Shown in pieces: positions 10,250 to 21,029 of a stretch of 64,000 nt of DNA; position 1 is the first letter of the stretch, and each line of letters begins with the position of its first letter. The DNA lies in assembly GCF_032884065.1 (NCBI RefSeq), contig NC_088868.1, positions 308,001 to 372,000 of the forward strand, read 5' to 3'. The stretch comes from Artemia franciscana. Its lineage: Eukaryota; Arthropoda; Branchiopoda; Anostraca; Artemiidae. The notes below the pieces were generated by a model that saw nothing but the letters and a program-made list of their open reading frames with translations, had not been told where the DNA came from and ran no database searches. Made by a program: the position numbers and the translations under genes.

Positions 10250-11142
10250 ATATTGGGGGTTACCCTACAGATATGCAGAGTACCTCCATAGGAGGCACGG
10301 ACCAAGGGGGACCTTGTCCCTGGGGGTCCATAATAGAAACTGGGCACCCTTTCCTGGGGCCATAAATACAGGTGGAGAAGGAAGAAGGCTCCTCAAATGT
10401 ACACTCAACAGGGCCCACTGGCGTGTCCACACGTACCATGAGTTACAAACCTTCTCCAAATAAAGGGTTAAATTGCATGGTGATGCAGAACACTACCGTG
10501 GGAGGATCCTCTATAGGAGGACGACTGTGGCAGGGCGCAAGATCTAAATCTATGGACAACGGCCTCTGCAAAGGGCTGCCTCGACCCTTTCGGGATACCT
10601 GCAAGACTGGGAAACTTGCAGTTAGCTTTTCCCACTTGAGAAGTGGCGCCCATTGAGGAAACTATAGCCTAGTAGATAACACAGCACTCGCACGGGATTC
10701 CGATTATTAGATTTTTTCTGGGCTTTGTTCGTTTTTATGGGCGTTTTCGGGCTGAAAATTCTCTTCCTAGCTAATTTATCTACTATGGGTTACCTCCCCG
10801 TAGTAGTGTAATATTTGTAGGCATGAATATATAATGAATCGGAGATAATAGGCTTGGGATGGTCTGTGCAGGATTTCAAATCTTGTTGATAGAAGAGCAT
10901 CGCGTGCAAAAAAAAACAAAAAAACAAAAAACAAAAGTGCAAAAAACCATGTTGTGACCAAGATGGGCCCAGGATTGCACAAAGCCTCCAACTTACTGGA
11001 GGTCCCAGGGACTTCTTGCTGTCCGGTTCTAAGCCGGCTTAAGCGCTTCGATGTATGGTAGATATGTTGGTCCCTGTCCTGCACTGGTATCCGGGATCAT
11101 TGCTTTTCCTGAGGCCAAAATAATTTCAATGATTTAAAGAAC
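10250..11142 (+). mobile_element. Probable 5' leader of the LINE at 11143
   Basis: This region is less AT-rich than its surroundings and contains related phrases: ACCTCCATAGGAGGCACGGA near 10281, and a CCTCTATAGGAGGACGA-like one near 10508. It leads directly into the LINE start codon. An A-rich run at about 10905-10935 interrupts it. That it belongs to the LINE is inferred from position and composition; the true 5' end is not defined. Confidence 0.45.
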
Positions 11143-12288
11143 ATGAAAATTGGAACTTGGAATGTTTCAACGTTAAAAAATGACTATCGTACCGACATTT
11201 TGACTGACGAATTCAGACGGTTTGAACTGGATTTATTAGGAGATTCAGAAACTCATATGACAGGGGTAGGAAGCATGAAATTAGGCAGCATAGATTTTGT
11301 TCACTCAGGCAGGAAGGATGGGGTACATAGGCAGGGAGTAGGGCTCATGATGAATAAGGAAGCTGCTAAGTCCTGTTTAGGCTGGGAAGGTATTAATAAT
11401 AGAATATTATTGAGCAATAGAATTCCTCATTTTATGACTAAAAAGTTCAGGGTATCAGTTATAATAGTATATGCCCCTGTTGAACAAACTGACAGAGATA
11501 CTAGTGACTCAGATGAATTTTACTTACAGTTACAGGAGCAAATGGACAGGGTACCAGGTAGAAATACGGTGTTTTTACTAGGAGATTTTAACGCTCAGGT
11601 TGGTGGAAATAGGGATAGATAGTATCCTAGCCTAGGTAAATTTGGTGTAGGAAAGGAAAACAGTAAGGGCTGCAGACTTTTGCAGTTTTGTAGGTATAAC
11701 AACCTAGTTATAACCAATACGGTGTTTGGTCATAAAATGGCCCATAAGTTGACATGGTACTCACATGATGGTAAGACAGCAAACCTTATTGATTATGCTA
11801 TTGTAAACCGAAGATTAGCAGGATCAATACAAGATACTAGGGTATATAGGAGTGCTGTTATTGATGTTAAAAGTAAAGATCACCATCTAGTAGTGTCTAA
11901 GGTTAATTTAAAGCTGAAATTTCGGAAGGATAACTACCTCCCGGAAATTTATTATATTAGTAGACTCCAGGAGGAAAATTTGAGAGAAACCTTCCAGGAA
12001 CAGTTGAATGCTAAACTTGAGAGTTTAAAATTTAACAATGTGGAAGATGGATGGAATAATTTTAGAAAAACAATTTGTGAAGTTGCTGATGGTGTCTTAG
12101 GGAAGACTGTTAAGACTACAACTAGGAATATTAGTGAAAAAGCTTTATGTTTAATAGAGAGTAGAAGGGGTTTGTACAAGAACTATCTGAGTGATAGATC
12201 ATGTGAAAACAAAATGAATGTAAAGAAAGTGGAGAAAGCATTAAAATATGAACTAAGGAGATGTGAAGTGGAGGCCATAAATTGCTGA
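11143..12288 (+). pseudogene. LINE endonuclease domain with one in-frame TAG
   Basis: The frame runs 159 codons to a TAG at 11620-11622 and then stays open in the same frame to 12288. One nonsense change therefore separates two halves. The first half holds the EEP-fold endonuclease motifs (TWNV at the start, YAPVEQ, GDFNAQVG). The second holds LTWYSHDG, LIDYAIVNRR and a DHHLVVS block, the usual D..HV.. end of the domain, then a linker rich in K, E and R. A second ATG at 11680 could restart translation, but would lack the first catalytic half. Confidence 0.82.
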
Positions 12289-12611
12289 GGATCTGGAAGA
12301 TGCAGCAAGACGGCATAATAGTAAAATACTATACTGGCATGTTAATAAATTGAGAGGGAGTAGTCAATCCAGACTAGTCCCAGTTAAAGATAGGAGTGGG
12401 GCCACAATTATTGATAAGTAAAGAGTTAAAGAGCGATGGGTGGAACATTTTGAGAATGTACTAAACCAAGATACAGTTGCAGGAAAAGATATAGATGAAA
12501 GTGGAAAAGTTTGTGATACCTTGGATGTGAAGGAAAGATTTATTTTTTGAGGAAGAATCAGTAACAATATTAAAAGGATTAAAAAATAATAAGGTCCCAG
12601 GTGCTGATAGT

Positions 12612-13274
12612 GTGATAAATGAGTTTCTTAAATATGGTGGCTCTGAGGTTAGAAATAAGCTACTGAAGATTATGAATATGATTTTTGAAAAAGGGGAAGT
12701 ACCTAATGATTTTAGAAAAACCTTAATTAAACCACTGTATAAGAAAAGTGAGAAGAGTGAGTGTTGTAATTATCAAGGCATTAGTCTGGTCTCTGTAGGT
12801 AGCAAATTACTTAGTAATATGATACTTTTTAGACTGAGAGATGCTGTAGACAAAGTTTTAAGAGAAGAACAGTGTGGTTTTAGAAAAGGAAGAGGATGTG
12901 TCGACCAAGTTTTCACTCTTAGGTTAATAATTGAGAAGTCCCTTTGTTGTCAAACACCTTTGGTCCTCAGTTTTATTGATTATGAGCAAGTGTTCGATTC
13001 TGTTGATAGAAGAGCTTTAGCAAAGGTGTTATTCTTATGTGGCATACCAGACAAATACATTAAAGTGGTTTGTGCTATGTACGAGAATAATACTACTGCA
13101 GTTAAGGTAGGAAATGAGGTTAGCAACTGGTTTTGCATTAAATCAGGAGCTAAGCAGGGTTGTGTTCTATCCCCCTTTATATGGATCATTTTGATGGACT
13201 TCGTCTTAAGGAGCACAAAAAGGCAATTGGAGACCACGGAATCAAATGGGGAGGAAAAACTCACCTGGACTTAG
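12612..13274 (+). pseudogene. LINE reverse transcriptase fingers/palm
   Basis: 221 codons open from 12612 carry RT motifs 1 to 5: IKPLYKKSEKSECCNYQGIS, QCGFRKGRG, the catalytic-aspartate motif FIDYEQVFDSVDR, and AKQGCVLSP. The frame is lost a few dozen bases before the YADD box, which is read in the next frame at about 13270-13290. Usual family sequences have K or R where Q occurs in YEQVFD, a tolerable change. The frameshift makes this copy non-functional. Confidence 0.85.
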
Positions 13275-13326
13275 ATTATGCTGATGATTTAAGCATATTA
13301 GAGGTTTAAAATAAATTTTAGAGGTT

Positions 13327-13996
13327 TTGCAAATTCATGGTGCTAGAATAGGTTTGAAAATTAATGTTAAAAATACTAAGTCACTAAGGCAAGGAATAAG
13401 TAAAGATGAAAAGGTGATGTTGGGCAACAAAAAGATTGATCAGGTGGGCAGCTTTACTTACCTTGGTGGTATTATTAGTAAAGATGGTGGGAGCACTGAA
13501 GATGTTAAAAGTAGAATAGCTAAGGCTCAGGGCGTTTTTTTCAGTTAAAAAAGGTTTGGAAGAATAGGAAGATAAATCTGCAAACCAAGATTAGAATACT
13601 GGAAGCAACAGTGATGACAGTGGTAAAATATGGCTCTGAAGCATGGGCGCTCCAAAAAGCAGAAAAAAATTTATTAGATGTTTTCCGGAGAAATTGCCTG
13701 TAGATTGTTCTGGGTACCTGGCTGACTGACTGTATTTCAAACAGTAGGTTATACGAAAAATGTGGCTCAACTCACTTTCTAGGGCTTTATTGAAAGAAAG
13801 GTTAAAATGGCTAGGTCAAATTCTGCAGATGAAGGATGACAGATTGCCAAAGATTGTCCTTTTTGGCCAACCAACTGGGGCTACACGGAAAGCAGGTTGT
13901 CCTCGCCTGGGGTGGGAAATTGTCATAAATAAAGATTTAAAGGAAATGGGAACTTCCGTAGCTGTGTTGGCCTCAGGCGGCTTGGTGCTGCAATGA
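13327..13996 (+). pseudogene. LINE RT thumb and C-terminal tail
   Basis: 13327-13548 reads GLKINVKNTKSLRQG, then VGSFTYLGGIISKDGG and a DVKSRIAKAQGVF block, the classic thumb. After a frame change it continues with a VKYGSEAWALQKAE-like stretch near 13625, and at 13760-13996 RLKWLGQILQMKDDRLPK and a GCPRLGWE tail. The element then ends in AGTAGTAG-like DNA at about 14005. Confidence 0.8.
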
Positions 13997-14009
13997 ATTA
14001 TAAGTAGTA

Positions 14010-14415
14010 GTATATGCTTTAGTGGCCCCTAAGAATAGGCCCTAATATAGTGGCTAATTTAGTGGCCCTAATAATATGCTTTTTCTATTACTGATAAACT
14101 AAGGCAGGAATACAACAGGGGAAAGGGCAATTACCTCACTGTTTAATTTTACCTTTTTAAACGGGTCATTCTATACAAGATCAACCAGGCCAATTCACCC
14201 ATGGACTAAACATTGAAGAAACCTATTGATTTTATTTTTTTGCATAGATAAAGCAATCATAAACAAATTTGGGTGTTGAGACCCTTGATAGTAGGGCCTG
14301 ACCTATACATCAGCTGAGCGATATTATTGGGCTGATATGAGGGTCAGTGGCATTATCAGATATTGGAAAAAAATATCAGTTATCAGCCCATACAACTTTT
14401 TTTGTGTGTGTGCAA
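14010..14415. other. Spacer, no gene seen
   Basis: It contains a repeated TAGTGGCCC phrase (about 14018, 14050, 14070) and nothing else I recognise. Confidence 0.5.
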
Positions 14416-16552
14416 CTTGTCCAGAAGATGGCACCAGACTTCCTCAGGTAATTTTTGCTTGTCCAGTCCTTGGGGCCAGAACCCCCAGCTAAGTCTGTCC
14501 ATGGTGGAGAGAGCAGCAGAGGTGAGTCAAATGAAGTTGAAGTACAATTATTGTCACAGTCTTCTCCAAGCAGCCCTGTTCAAGGCTAAGGATGGGGCCT
14601 CATTTGGGCTGAGGAGGTGTTGGTTTATTACATCTGCCGATCTACTGCATTACTTACCTCAAGGGCAATTCCCGCCATTTTCTGGGGGATTGAAGTCCAA
14701 GATGATCCTTGTGGGGGTACTTAGAAGGAGACAGAGTAGGTGGCCATACCACCTTAGAAAGTGGGCTTGTACTTGGGAAGAGAGGTTTGCTAGCTTGAAG
14801 GTCTTCAAGATCTCAGTATTCCAGATCTTGTCATACCATTTGAAGCCTTCAACTTGACGCAGGTGTCTAGTCTAAGTGGCATTGACTGTTCTTAGCTGTA
14901 TCTGGGTTATCAGCCATGTCTCAGATGAGTACAGCATGATGCTAGACACTATGGCATTGTAAATTTGGGCTTTGGTATGGCAGCTAATTTAAGGTTTGCG
15001 GAAGACTGCTCTCAGAGTCCTCCAAACATAGGGCTTGCCTTGGCAGATCTGGCTAAGATTTTTGCATCAAGTGTGCCACTTGAGGATATAATTGATCCAA
15101 GATTTGTGAACTGCCTTACCACATCAACAGCTTGGCCATTTTTCTCAACAGTTGAGATTGGTGCAGATGCAATCTTTTCTATGGGCATGATATTTGTTTT
15201 CTTGCTGTTGATTTGCAGCCCAGCTCTAGAGGCTGTGGAGGAGAGCATCTTGAGTGCAGACTTAAGCTAGTCAAGATTGTCACTAAGGACAGCCACATTA
15301 TCTATGAAGTCAACATGAGACAGTCCTCCTGGCATATCTGATGCTGAAAGGGTGGGCATGGTGCATCTCATTCAGGACATGGTTGATGATGCAGCTAAAC
15401 AGCTATGGTTTACAGTGGTGTCATAAATATGCATCTTTGTTCTGAAGGTAATGCTGGACTTAGACCAGACAGAAAAACAGAGTTGATCCATGATTAAGAA
15501 GGCTTTTGTGGTACAGGACTCAACTTTGTTTCAATTTTCAATGAGTTTCAACTTTGATAGACCTGCTGTCCATAATGATGAAGCCAAGATATGTGTAATT
15601 TCAAAACTTATGGTATGTCCTAATATGCTGAATGCAGGTGAGTTTGAGATTGCATCTGCTAGACAAATGATCATTATCTTAGTCTTTTGCCGGCTGATTT
15701 TCAGGTCCACTTTAGATGTTTCTTCTGACAGTATGGTAAGGGCTTCTTTGAGTTCAGCTGCAAAGGTGCATACCAAACCAATATCAATCACTAAGGACTC
15801 AGTTGCCAAACTGGATATTTTTTGTGGTTCAGTCCACAACATAACCAATGATGGTATCAAAAGGTTTGAGTGTAGCAGCACATCCTTACCTCACACTGAT
15901 TTCAAATACTGGGCTGTGATGACTGCTTGTCTAGATGAAACTCCTAGTACCACTATAAAGGGTCTGAAAGACAGCAATACTTGTAAGGGAATCCTGTTTG
16001 TTCAAGTATCAGTTTGAGAGAATCACAGTCAACCAAATCAAAGGCTGCTTTGAAGTCAACCCAGGCAATATATGCTGTGTGTTGGAACTCATGAGCTTTT
16101 TCTGCCACCTGACAGATGGTGAGAATCTGGTCAGTCATGGACTTGTTAGACATGAAACCCACTTGCTAAAATTTGGCAGCACTCATGGAGGATTAATTTG
16201 GTGCTTCTGCAAAGTAGAGTCATGGTAAACATTTTACTGGAGACTGATAGGAGGATGATTCCTCTGTAATTGGAGCAGTCCTTCTTTCTTTTAGTCTTTC
16301 TTCCCATTCTTGTAGTATTATCTTTGTTAGGGATCAGGCTCTATACAATTCTGGCAAATGGTTTGCTCAGAAAACAACAGCAGGTGAGGATCAACATCTA
16401 CTCTCTTAATGTTCATTAGCTTTGCAAACTGTTCCTTCTATCTTTCCAGTTGTGCACTTTCATCTTCAAGCATTTCACCACATTCTAATCTTACTGCTCC
16501 TATTTTTGGAGATTTTCCTTTACTCAGGTCTCTGACATGCTTAAACAGGGAC
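14416..16552 (-). pseudogene. LINE reverse transcriptase remnant (copy B), longer 3' part
   Basis: Minus-strand RT remains equivalent to 1-1562, plus about 550 bp of the element's 3' part that lies outside the window for copy A. Motif A reads AWVDFKAAFDLVD (15953-16162). A palm/thumb stretch at 15531-15881 holds LKISRQKTKIM. A second, different palm/thumb stretch at 15012-15248 holds GLQINSKKTKIM then FTNLGSIISSSG. Further 3', 14960-14700 reads KAQIYNAIVSSIMLYSSETW and an LRWYGHLL box. Many stops make it dead. The two thumb-like stretches are discussed as a finding. Confidence 0.8.
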
Positions 16553-16566
16553 CAATGAAATTCACA

Positions 16567-17059
16567 ATGGATTTGAGCAAAGTTATGAAGCTGAAAACAA
16601 TTTTGTTGTAATTCAATTAAGCAGAAGATCTATAGTGCAAGGTTTCATTTTTATAACACACATATTTTTAAAGGTCATCAAAGGTCAGGGCCTTCTAGAG
16701 GGAGAAGGAGTGGAGGTAGTTGCTTCAAAATTCATTCCCAGGACATACTTTAGTCTGTAGATTCATCTCTGAAAGTTTCATTCTCTAAACCTAAACACTT
16801 TCTGAGATAGCAAGAAGTCAATTAGCTAGAATTTTACTGAAGAAATTAATAGGTCAGAAATTAATGCTAACAGATCAACAGTTTTCAGCAAGTCCCTTTC
16901 TAATTTTTGTAAATAATGGAATGATATTAGCAGTTTTCCAATCCAGTGATAGTCTGGAAAGATTCATTGATAAATTGAATACCAAAACTTACAAGCTAAT
17001 TATTAATATCTAATTAACTTTTAACTTTACCTTGCAGTGTGAACACAATAAAAAAGATA
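16567..17059. other. Truncated inverted-repeat element and spacer in copy B
   Basis: Begins in the middle of the element that is whole at 3007-3575 in copy A. The right end with GATAGCAAGAAGTCAATTAG is near 16805-16835. The rest matches the copy A spacer. Confidence 0.75.
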
Positions 17060-17698
17060 TGGTAAAATTCTAGTTCAGTGACTTCTTGCTATCTCAGAAA
17101 GCAGTTAGGTTAGGAGAATGAAACTTTCAGGAATGGGTCTAAAGGCTAAAGTATGTCCCAGAAAGGTATTTTGAAGTATCTACCTCTACTCCCTCTCCCT
17201 CTAGAAGGTCCTGGCCTTTGATGACATTTAAAATATATGTGTTATAAAAGCCAAACCTTGCAAAATAGATCTTCTGCTTGAATGAAGTACAACAAAATTG
17301 TTTTCAGCTTCACAACTTTGCTCAATCCCAATTTATAAGGTTTTAAAGATATACAAATAAATTTCCTAAATTTTGAAAAAAAACATTAATATGGCTCAGA
17401 ATTCTACTCAAATAACAAGAATTGCATTTTCATAACTAAAGGCAAAGAAAAAGCAACTGGTAACTGAAAATTAAGGTAAACTGTTGTTTTGTCAAAATTT
17501 TTATAGGCTAGGTATAGACCTGTCATGTAGGCGAATTTCAGGGCCCTCTAGAGGGAGAAGGAGTGGAGGTAGGTACTTTAAAATGCCTTCCTGGGATATA
17601 GGCTACTTTAGCCTGTAGACCCATGCCCAAAAGTTACATTTTTCCTAACCTATCCCCTTTCTGAGATAGCAAGAAGTCACTAAACTAGAATTTTACCA
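17060..17698. mobile_element. 639-bp TIR element, copy in duplicate B
   Basis: This is the same element as at 3803-4441, inherited through the segmental duplication: identical length and identical outer 16 bp at both ends. The right flank reads TAGATA instead of AAGATA, a point change after duplication. Confidence 0.8.
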
Positions 17699-19060
17699 TA
17701 GATATTCATTAACCTCTTGGGGCTCGAAATAGAATTTGCCTTAGAAGCAATTATTATATTTGAAAAAAAGCATAAAAAGGTATTAGCCTACCCCCATAGA
17801 CTAATTATGATAACAGCCTATAATTTTAAATAAATTCAAAAATTGGACAACAATAAAGGAAAACATGATAAATTTCACTAATAGAAACATGCTGTATATT
17901 GTTAAGTAGGAATTTCATTGCATTTAGGTCTAGTGTTTCTTTTTTATATAGCCTAGTCCTGGAAGCTGTATTGTGAGGTCTATTATTGGTAGCCTACAGG
18001 TTATAAATATCATGCCTTGTTATTCATAGCACTTAGAATGTATTTATAAATTACGCTTTAACTTTCCCCATTTTCTTATTTCAGTTAAAGATCCTTTTAC
18101 AAGACAATTTGACCGCGTTAACAATTCAAATTCGAATATTTTGCGAAATGATAGCGAAAACAAAACAAATACTAGATGACAGTAGAAACCCTCACTGGCA
18201 GAAAATTACAGATAAAACCTCTAGGACATAGATGTCAAACTAACTAATTTTCGGGCTAAGTAGCAAATATGGTGCTTGCTCATCTACCTTCATGTTTTCC
18301 CAAAAGAAATTTCATGAATGTCGTCTTTTAAAAACAATCTTATTCAGAACTTTTGATTTTTACAACAGAAATTCATGAGAATCAAAATAATTTAAGAAAC
18401 AATACGTTTCAATCATCACTATTAAATTAATTACATAAATTTTATCCTTTAATAGAATCAGAAGCTTGTGTATCAATGCGTCGAATCCTTTCGTATACTC
18501 AGAATCAGAAAAGTAAGTTTCAGGCCAGGCCAAGAGCTAAATGCTAACAATTCACGAAAGTTGCAATTGCATGCAGGGCTGGATTTAAGTTTTGACACTT
18601 CAAGGGTTAATTGTTTTTATGAGGTTTCCAGAAAAATCCCCAAGAATTTGGCGATTTTGGAAGCACTGAGCCAAACAAAACTGATGAGCCAAAAGTAACG
18701 AAAGCAATGGCTAAGGAATTCCTGGGCTGTTTTAAATCACTTTTTTGTGAATAGGCAGTGCGGCGGTAAATTTAAGCCGGCCACATAACTATAAATTACG
18801 TTATTGCATCCCTTGGCATTTACGCCCATAGGCAAAGGCCTAGTGGGCCTGTTGGTAAATCTTGGCCTGCATGCAAGCAGTGGCGTCATTTCATTTTGAG
18901 CTAAGGGGGGTTAAGCAACTTCAAATTGGCTGGCTCACAGTTTTTGAAGAGCAATAGTTTTTCGAAGTGGTTAACACAGACCTCTCCAAAAATTAACTAA
19001 TAATAGTAAGAAGTATTTAAAAAGTGTTTCATGAATACAAAAAGAACACAAATTGGAAAG
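17699..19060. other. Noncoding duplicate of 4442-5980
   Basis: Same content as copy A, including the possible hAT-type MITE (about 18563-18876) and the hAT-like end CAGTGGCGTCA at 18878. It has the empty site of the SINE-like insertion near 18891. No genes. Confidence 0.7.
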
Positions 19061-19072
19061 TAATTTACTGTT

Positions 19073-20360
19073 CTATTGCAACACTGGTGACTGACAAGGT
19101 CTAATTTTTCCAAAAGTATCAACCATAGCGTTGAAATAAAACCATTTCACAAGAGCCTTTCTACTAATTATCAACATCAGATCACAGAACCTTTCACCGC
19201 CAACAGTTGATCTTAAATAGGTTTTAATCAGGCTTAGTGCAGAGAAGAATCTCTCATTACTAGCCATTGTGATAGACAGAGTAATGAAGATTTTCAAAAT
19301 TTTAAAAACTTCGGACTACTCTATTGACATTGCCTTCAGAAAATCGCGAAGTTCAAAGAAATATTTTAACTTATTGGCTCATGAGTATATATACATCTTC
19401 TCACAAGATTCATTTGCGAAGTCACGAGACTTTTGTCATTTAAGGTTCTTTGTAATGTGCTGCAACACTAGCTAGTCAGCTAGTAATGATAAAGTGTTCT
19501 GAATCAACATTAAACACAGAGACTGACTTTAACGGTGGAAAAGCATTCATGAACCGGCTTTCAAAATTTGAGCACAATCTGTCTGTCACAAGAAACCGAT
19601 CCCTTCTGAAAGCATTTTTAATTGATTCTTTCACTTAAGTAAGATTCTTTTTTCCCAAAGTCGACATGGTTACAAAATTACATAAGTAGGAAGCTACTTG
19701 CTGTGCACGCTTTGGTCTTTTACATGAAGAGTCGGAATCCTGAAAATTTTGCAAAAGGTCGTCCGTGAAATTCACAAGAAAATTGTTTTGCTTTATATTT
19801 CATCAAAATCATTGTCTGTTTGAAATCTATAATTTTATCTCGTGTACCTAAAATAAGACCAGTAAATCTTAAAGAAAACTAGGTCTTTCTCCTGCAGCTG
19901 CTCAGACATAGTTTGCTGCACTAGATGGAGTATAAATATAAATTTAAATGTTTAGAGTCTGGTTGTGAGTCCGTGTGTCTGAGCTGCCCATTATCCATCA
20001 CTACATATTCGAGTAATTGATAAAACGGCCAAAATACAGTTGTATCTATTCTGTGCCTTGTTCACCGATCTATTCCATTATGCCAATCTTGTAGCAGATT
20101 ATTTCTCCAGCTAAAGAGCAGTTATGCCAGTGGCCTTATGAACATTAAAAAACAGTTTGTAGCGTGTATTGTTATTCGCGATGAAACAGTACAGCTTTTA
20201 GAGATTGGAGAAGAAAGATGCCATTCATCTCAAGTTCTGAATGGAATTACCCAACACAAGATTTAGTCTATGAGCATGGAAGTTTATGTAAATTGCATGC
20301 GATGCAATTGCTATAATGCGGGCTTGCCCACCTCAAAAGTTGCTACTCATGACACAGGCT
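19073..20360 (-). pseudogene. hAT transposase relic (ZMYM1-like), copy B
   Basis: This is the duplicate of the relic at 5983-7270 and is easier to read. The minus-strand frame ending at 19073 gives 74 residues with MASNERFFSALSLIKTYLRS and VGGERFCDL, the hAT C-terminal dimerisation motif. Upstream, about 19540-19640, it reads DRFLVTDRLCSNFESRFMNA. Further up, about 20270-20300, it reads INFHAHRLNLVL. In-frame stops separate these blocks. The probable element end is CAGTGGCGTCATTTC at 18878; the other end was not found. Confidence 0.8.
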
Positions 20361-21029
20361 TGGTATTTTCAAAAAAATTGAAAAACAACAAATTTTCACC
20401 TCCTTTTGGATGTTGAACATAAGATCCCCTCCCCCCATCGTAGATTTTTTAAATTGACACAGATTGATAAGTATGAGTAAACCTTTCAATACTCAGGTTG
20501 TTCTTGTATAACTCTTATTTTTATGCTTTTCGTTTAACTCCCCTTTTTTGTAAGTTGGTTTAAGTTCAGCCCTCTCCCCTCTGATGTGAATCAAGGATAG
20601 ACTACACCTTCAGAGTTTTATGATCAATAGATACAATCTTCAAAGGTACAAGAATGCTAGGATGAGTTAACAGATTCTGGCGAAGTTTAAAGCGATTTCT
20701 CAACCCCAATATGAAGTGGTCTAGAGAAGGATATATACAGAAAGCGAGCGTACATAAATGAGCATAGATAAAGTGCTCACTAATAGTGACCATTCATAAA
20801 GAATCGATATAGTTCCTTAAAAATGGAACTTACGTATATTTCCTTAGTATCATGGTTGTATGGACAGCTGGAATTAAATAAAGAACAAGCCAAGGCATAA
20901 ATTAAGTATAAAGTTAAGATAATTCAAGTATTTTTGGAAAATTTGCTTTTCTGGAATATTGTGCCATATTTAGCTTACTTAGCTGCCTTATTCGCTAAGT
21001 ATACAAAGATACAAATGAGAAAAATCCAC
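20361..21029. other. No gene seen
   Basis: Duplicate of 7270-7889 with about 54 extra bases near 20930-20985 that copy A lacks. Confidence 0.6.

Larger units (their letters stand above)
11143..13996 (+). mobile_element. RTE/CFDP2-like LINE, near full length, inactive
   Basis: The element encodes an APE-type endonuclease followed by reverse transcriptase in the standard order. The endonuclease opens MKIGTWNVSTL (11143) and contains IVYAPVEQTD and LLGDFNAQVG. The RT holds CCNYQGISLVSVGSKLLS, CGFRKGRGCVDQVF, motif A FIDYEQVFDSVD, GAKQGCVLSP and, after a one-base shift, LDYADDLSIL near 13270. The thumb and tail follow at 13327-13996. A single TAG splits the endonuclease, frameshifts fall near 12285 and 12545, and another lies just before YADD. 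Proteins of this type are often annotated as craniofacial development protein 2-like, although they are retrotransposon-derived. Confidence 0.88.

Noticed and set aside
10372..10656. Overlapping ~60-95 codon frames on both strands in the GC-richer stretch
   Set aside because: No recognisable motifs; better explained as the leader of the LINE that starts at 11143.
14363..14857. 164-codon plus-strand frame as a gene
   Set aside because: It is the antisense shadow of the minus-strand LINE tail, which reads LYSSETW and RWYGH motifs on the other strand.
15490..16017. 175-codon plus-strand frame as a gene
   Set aside because: Antisense to the LINE RT relic, whose motifs are on the minus strand.
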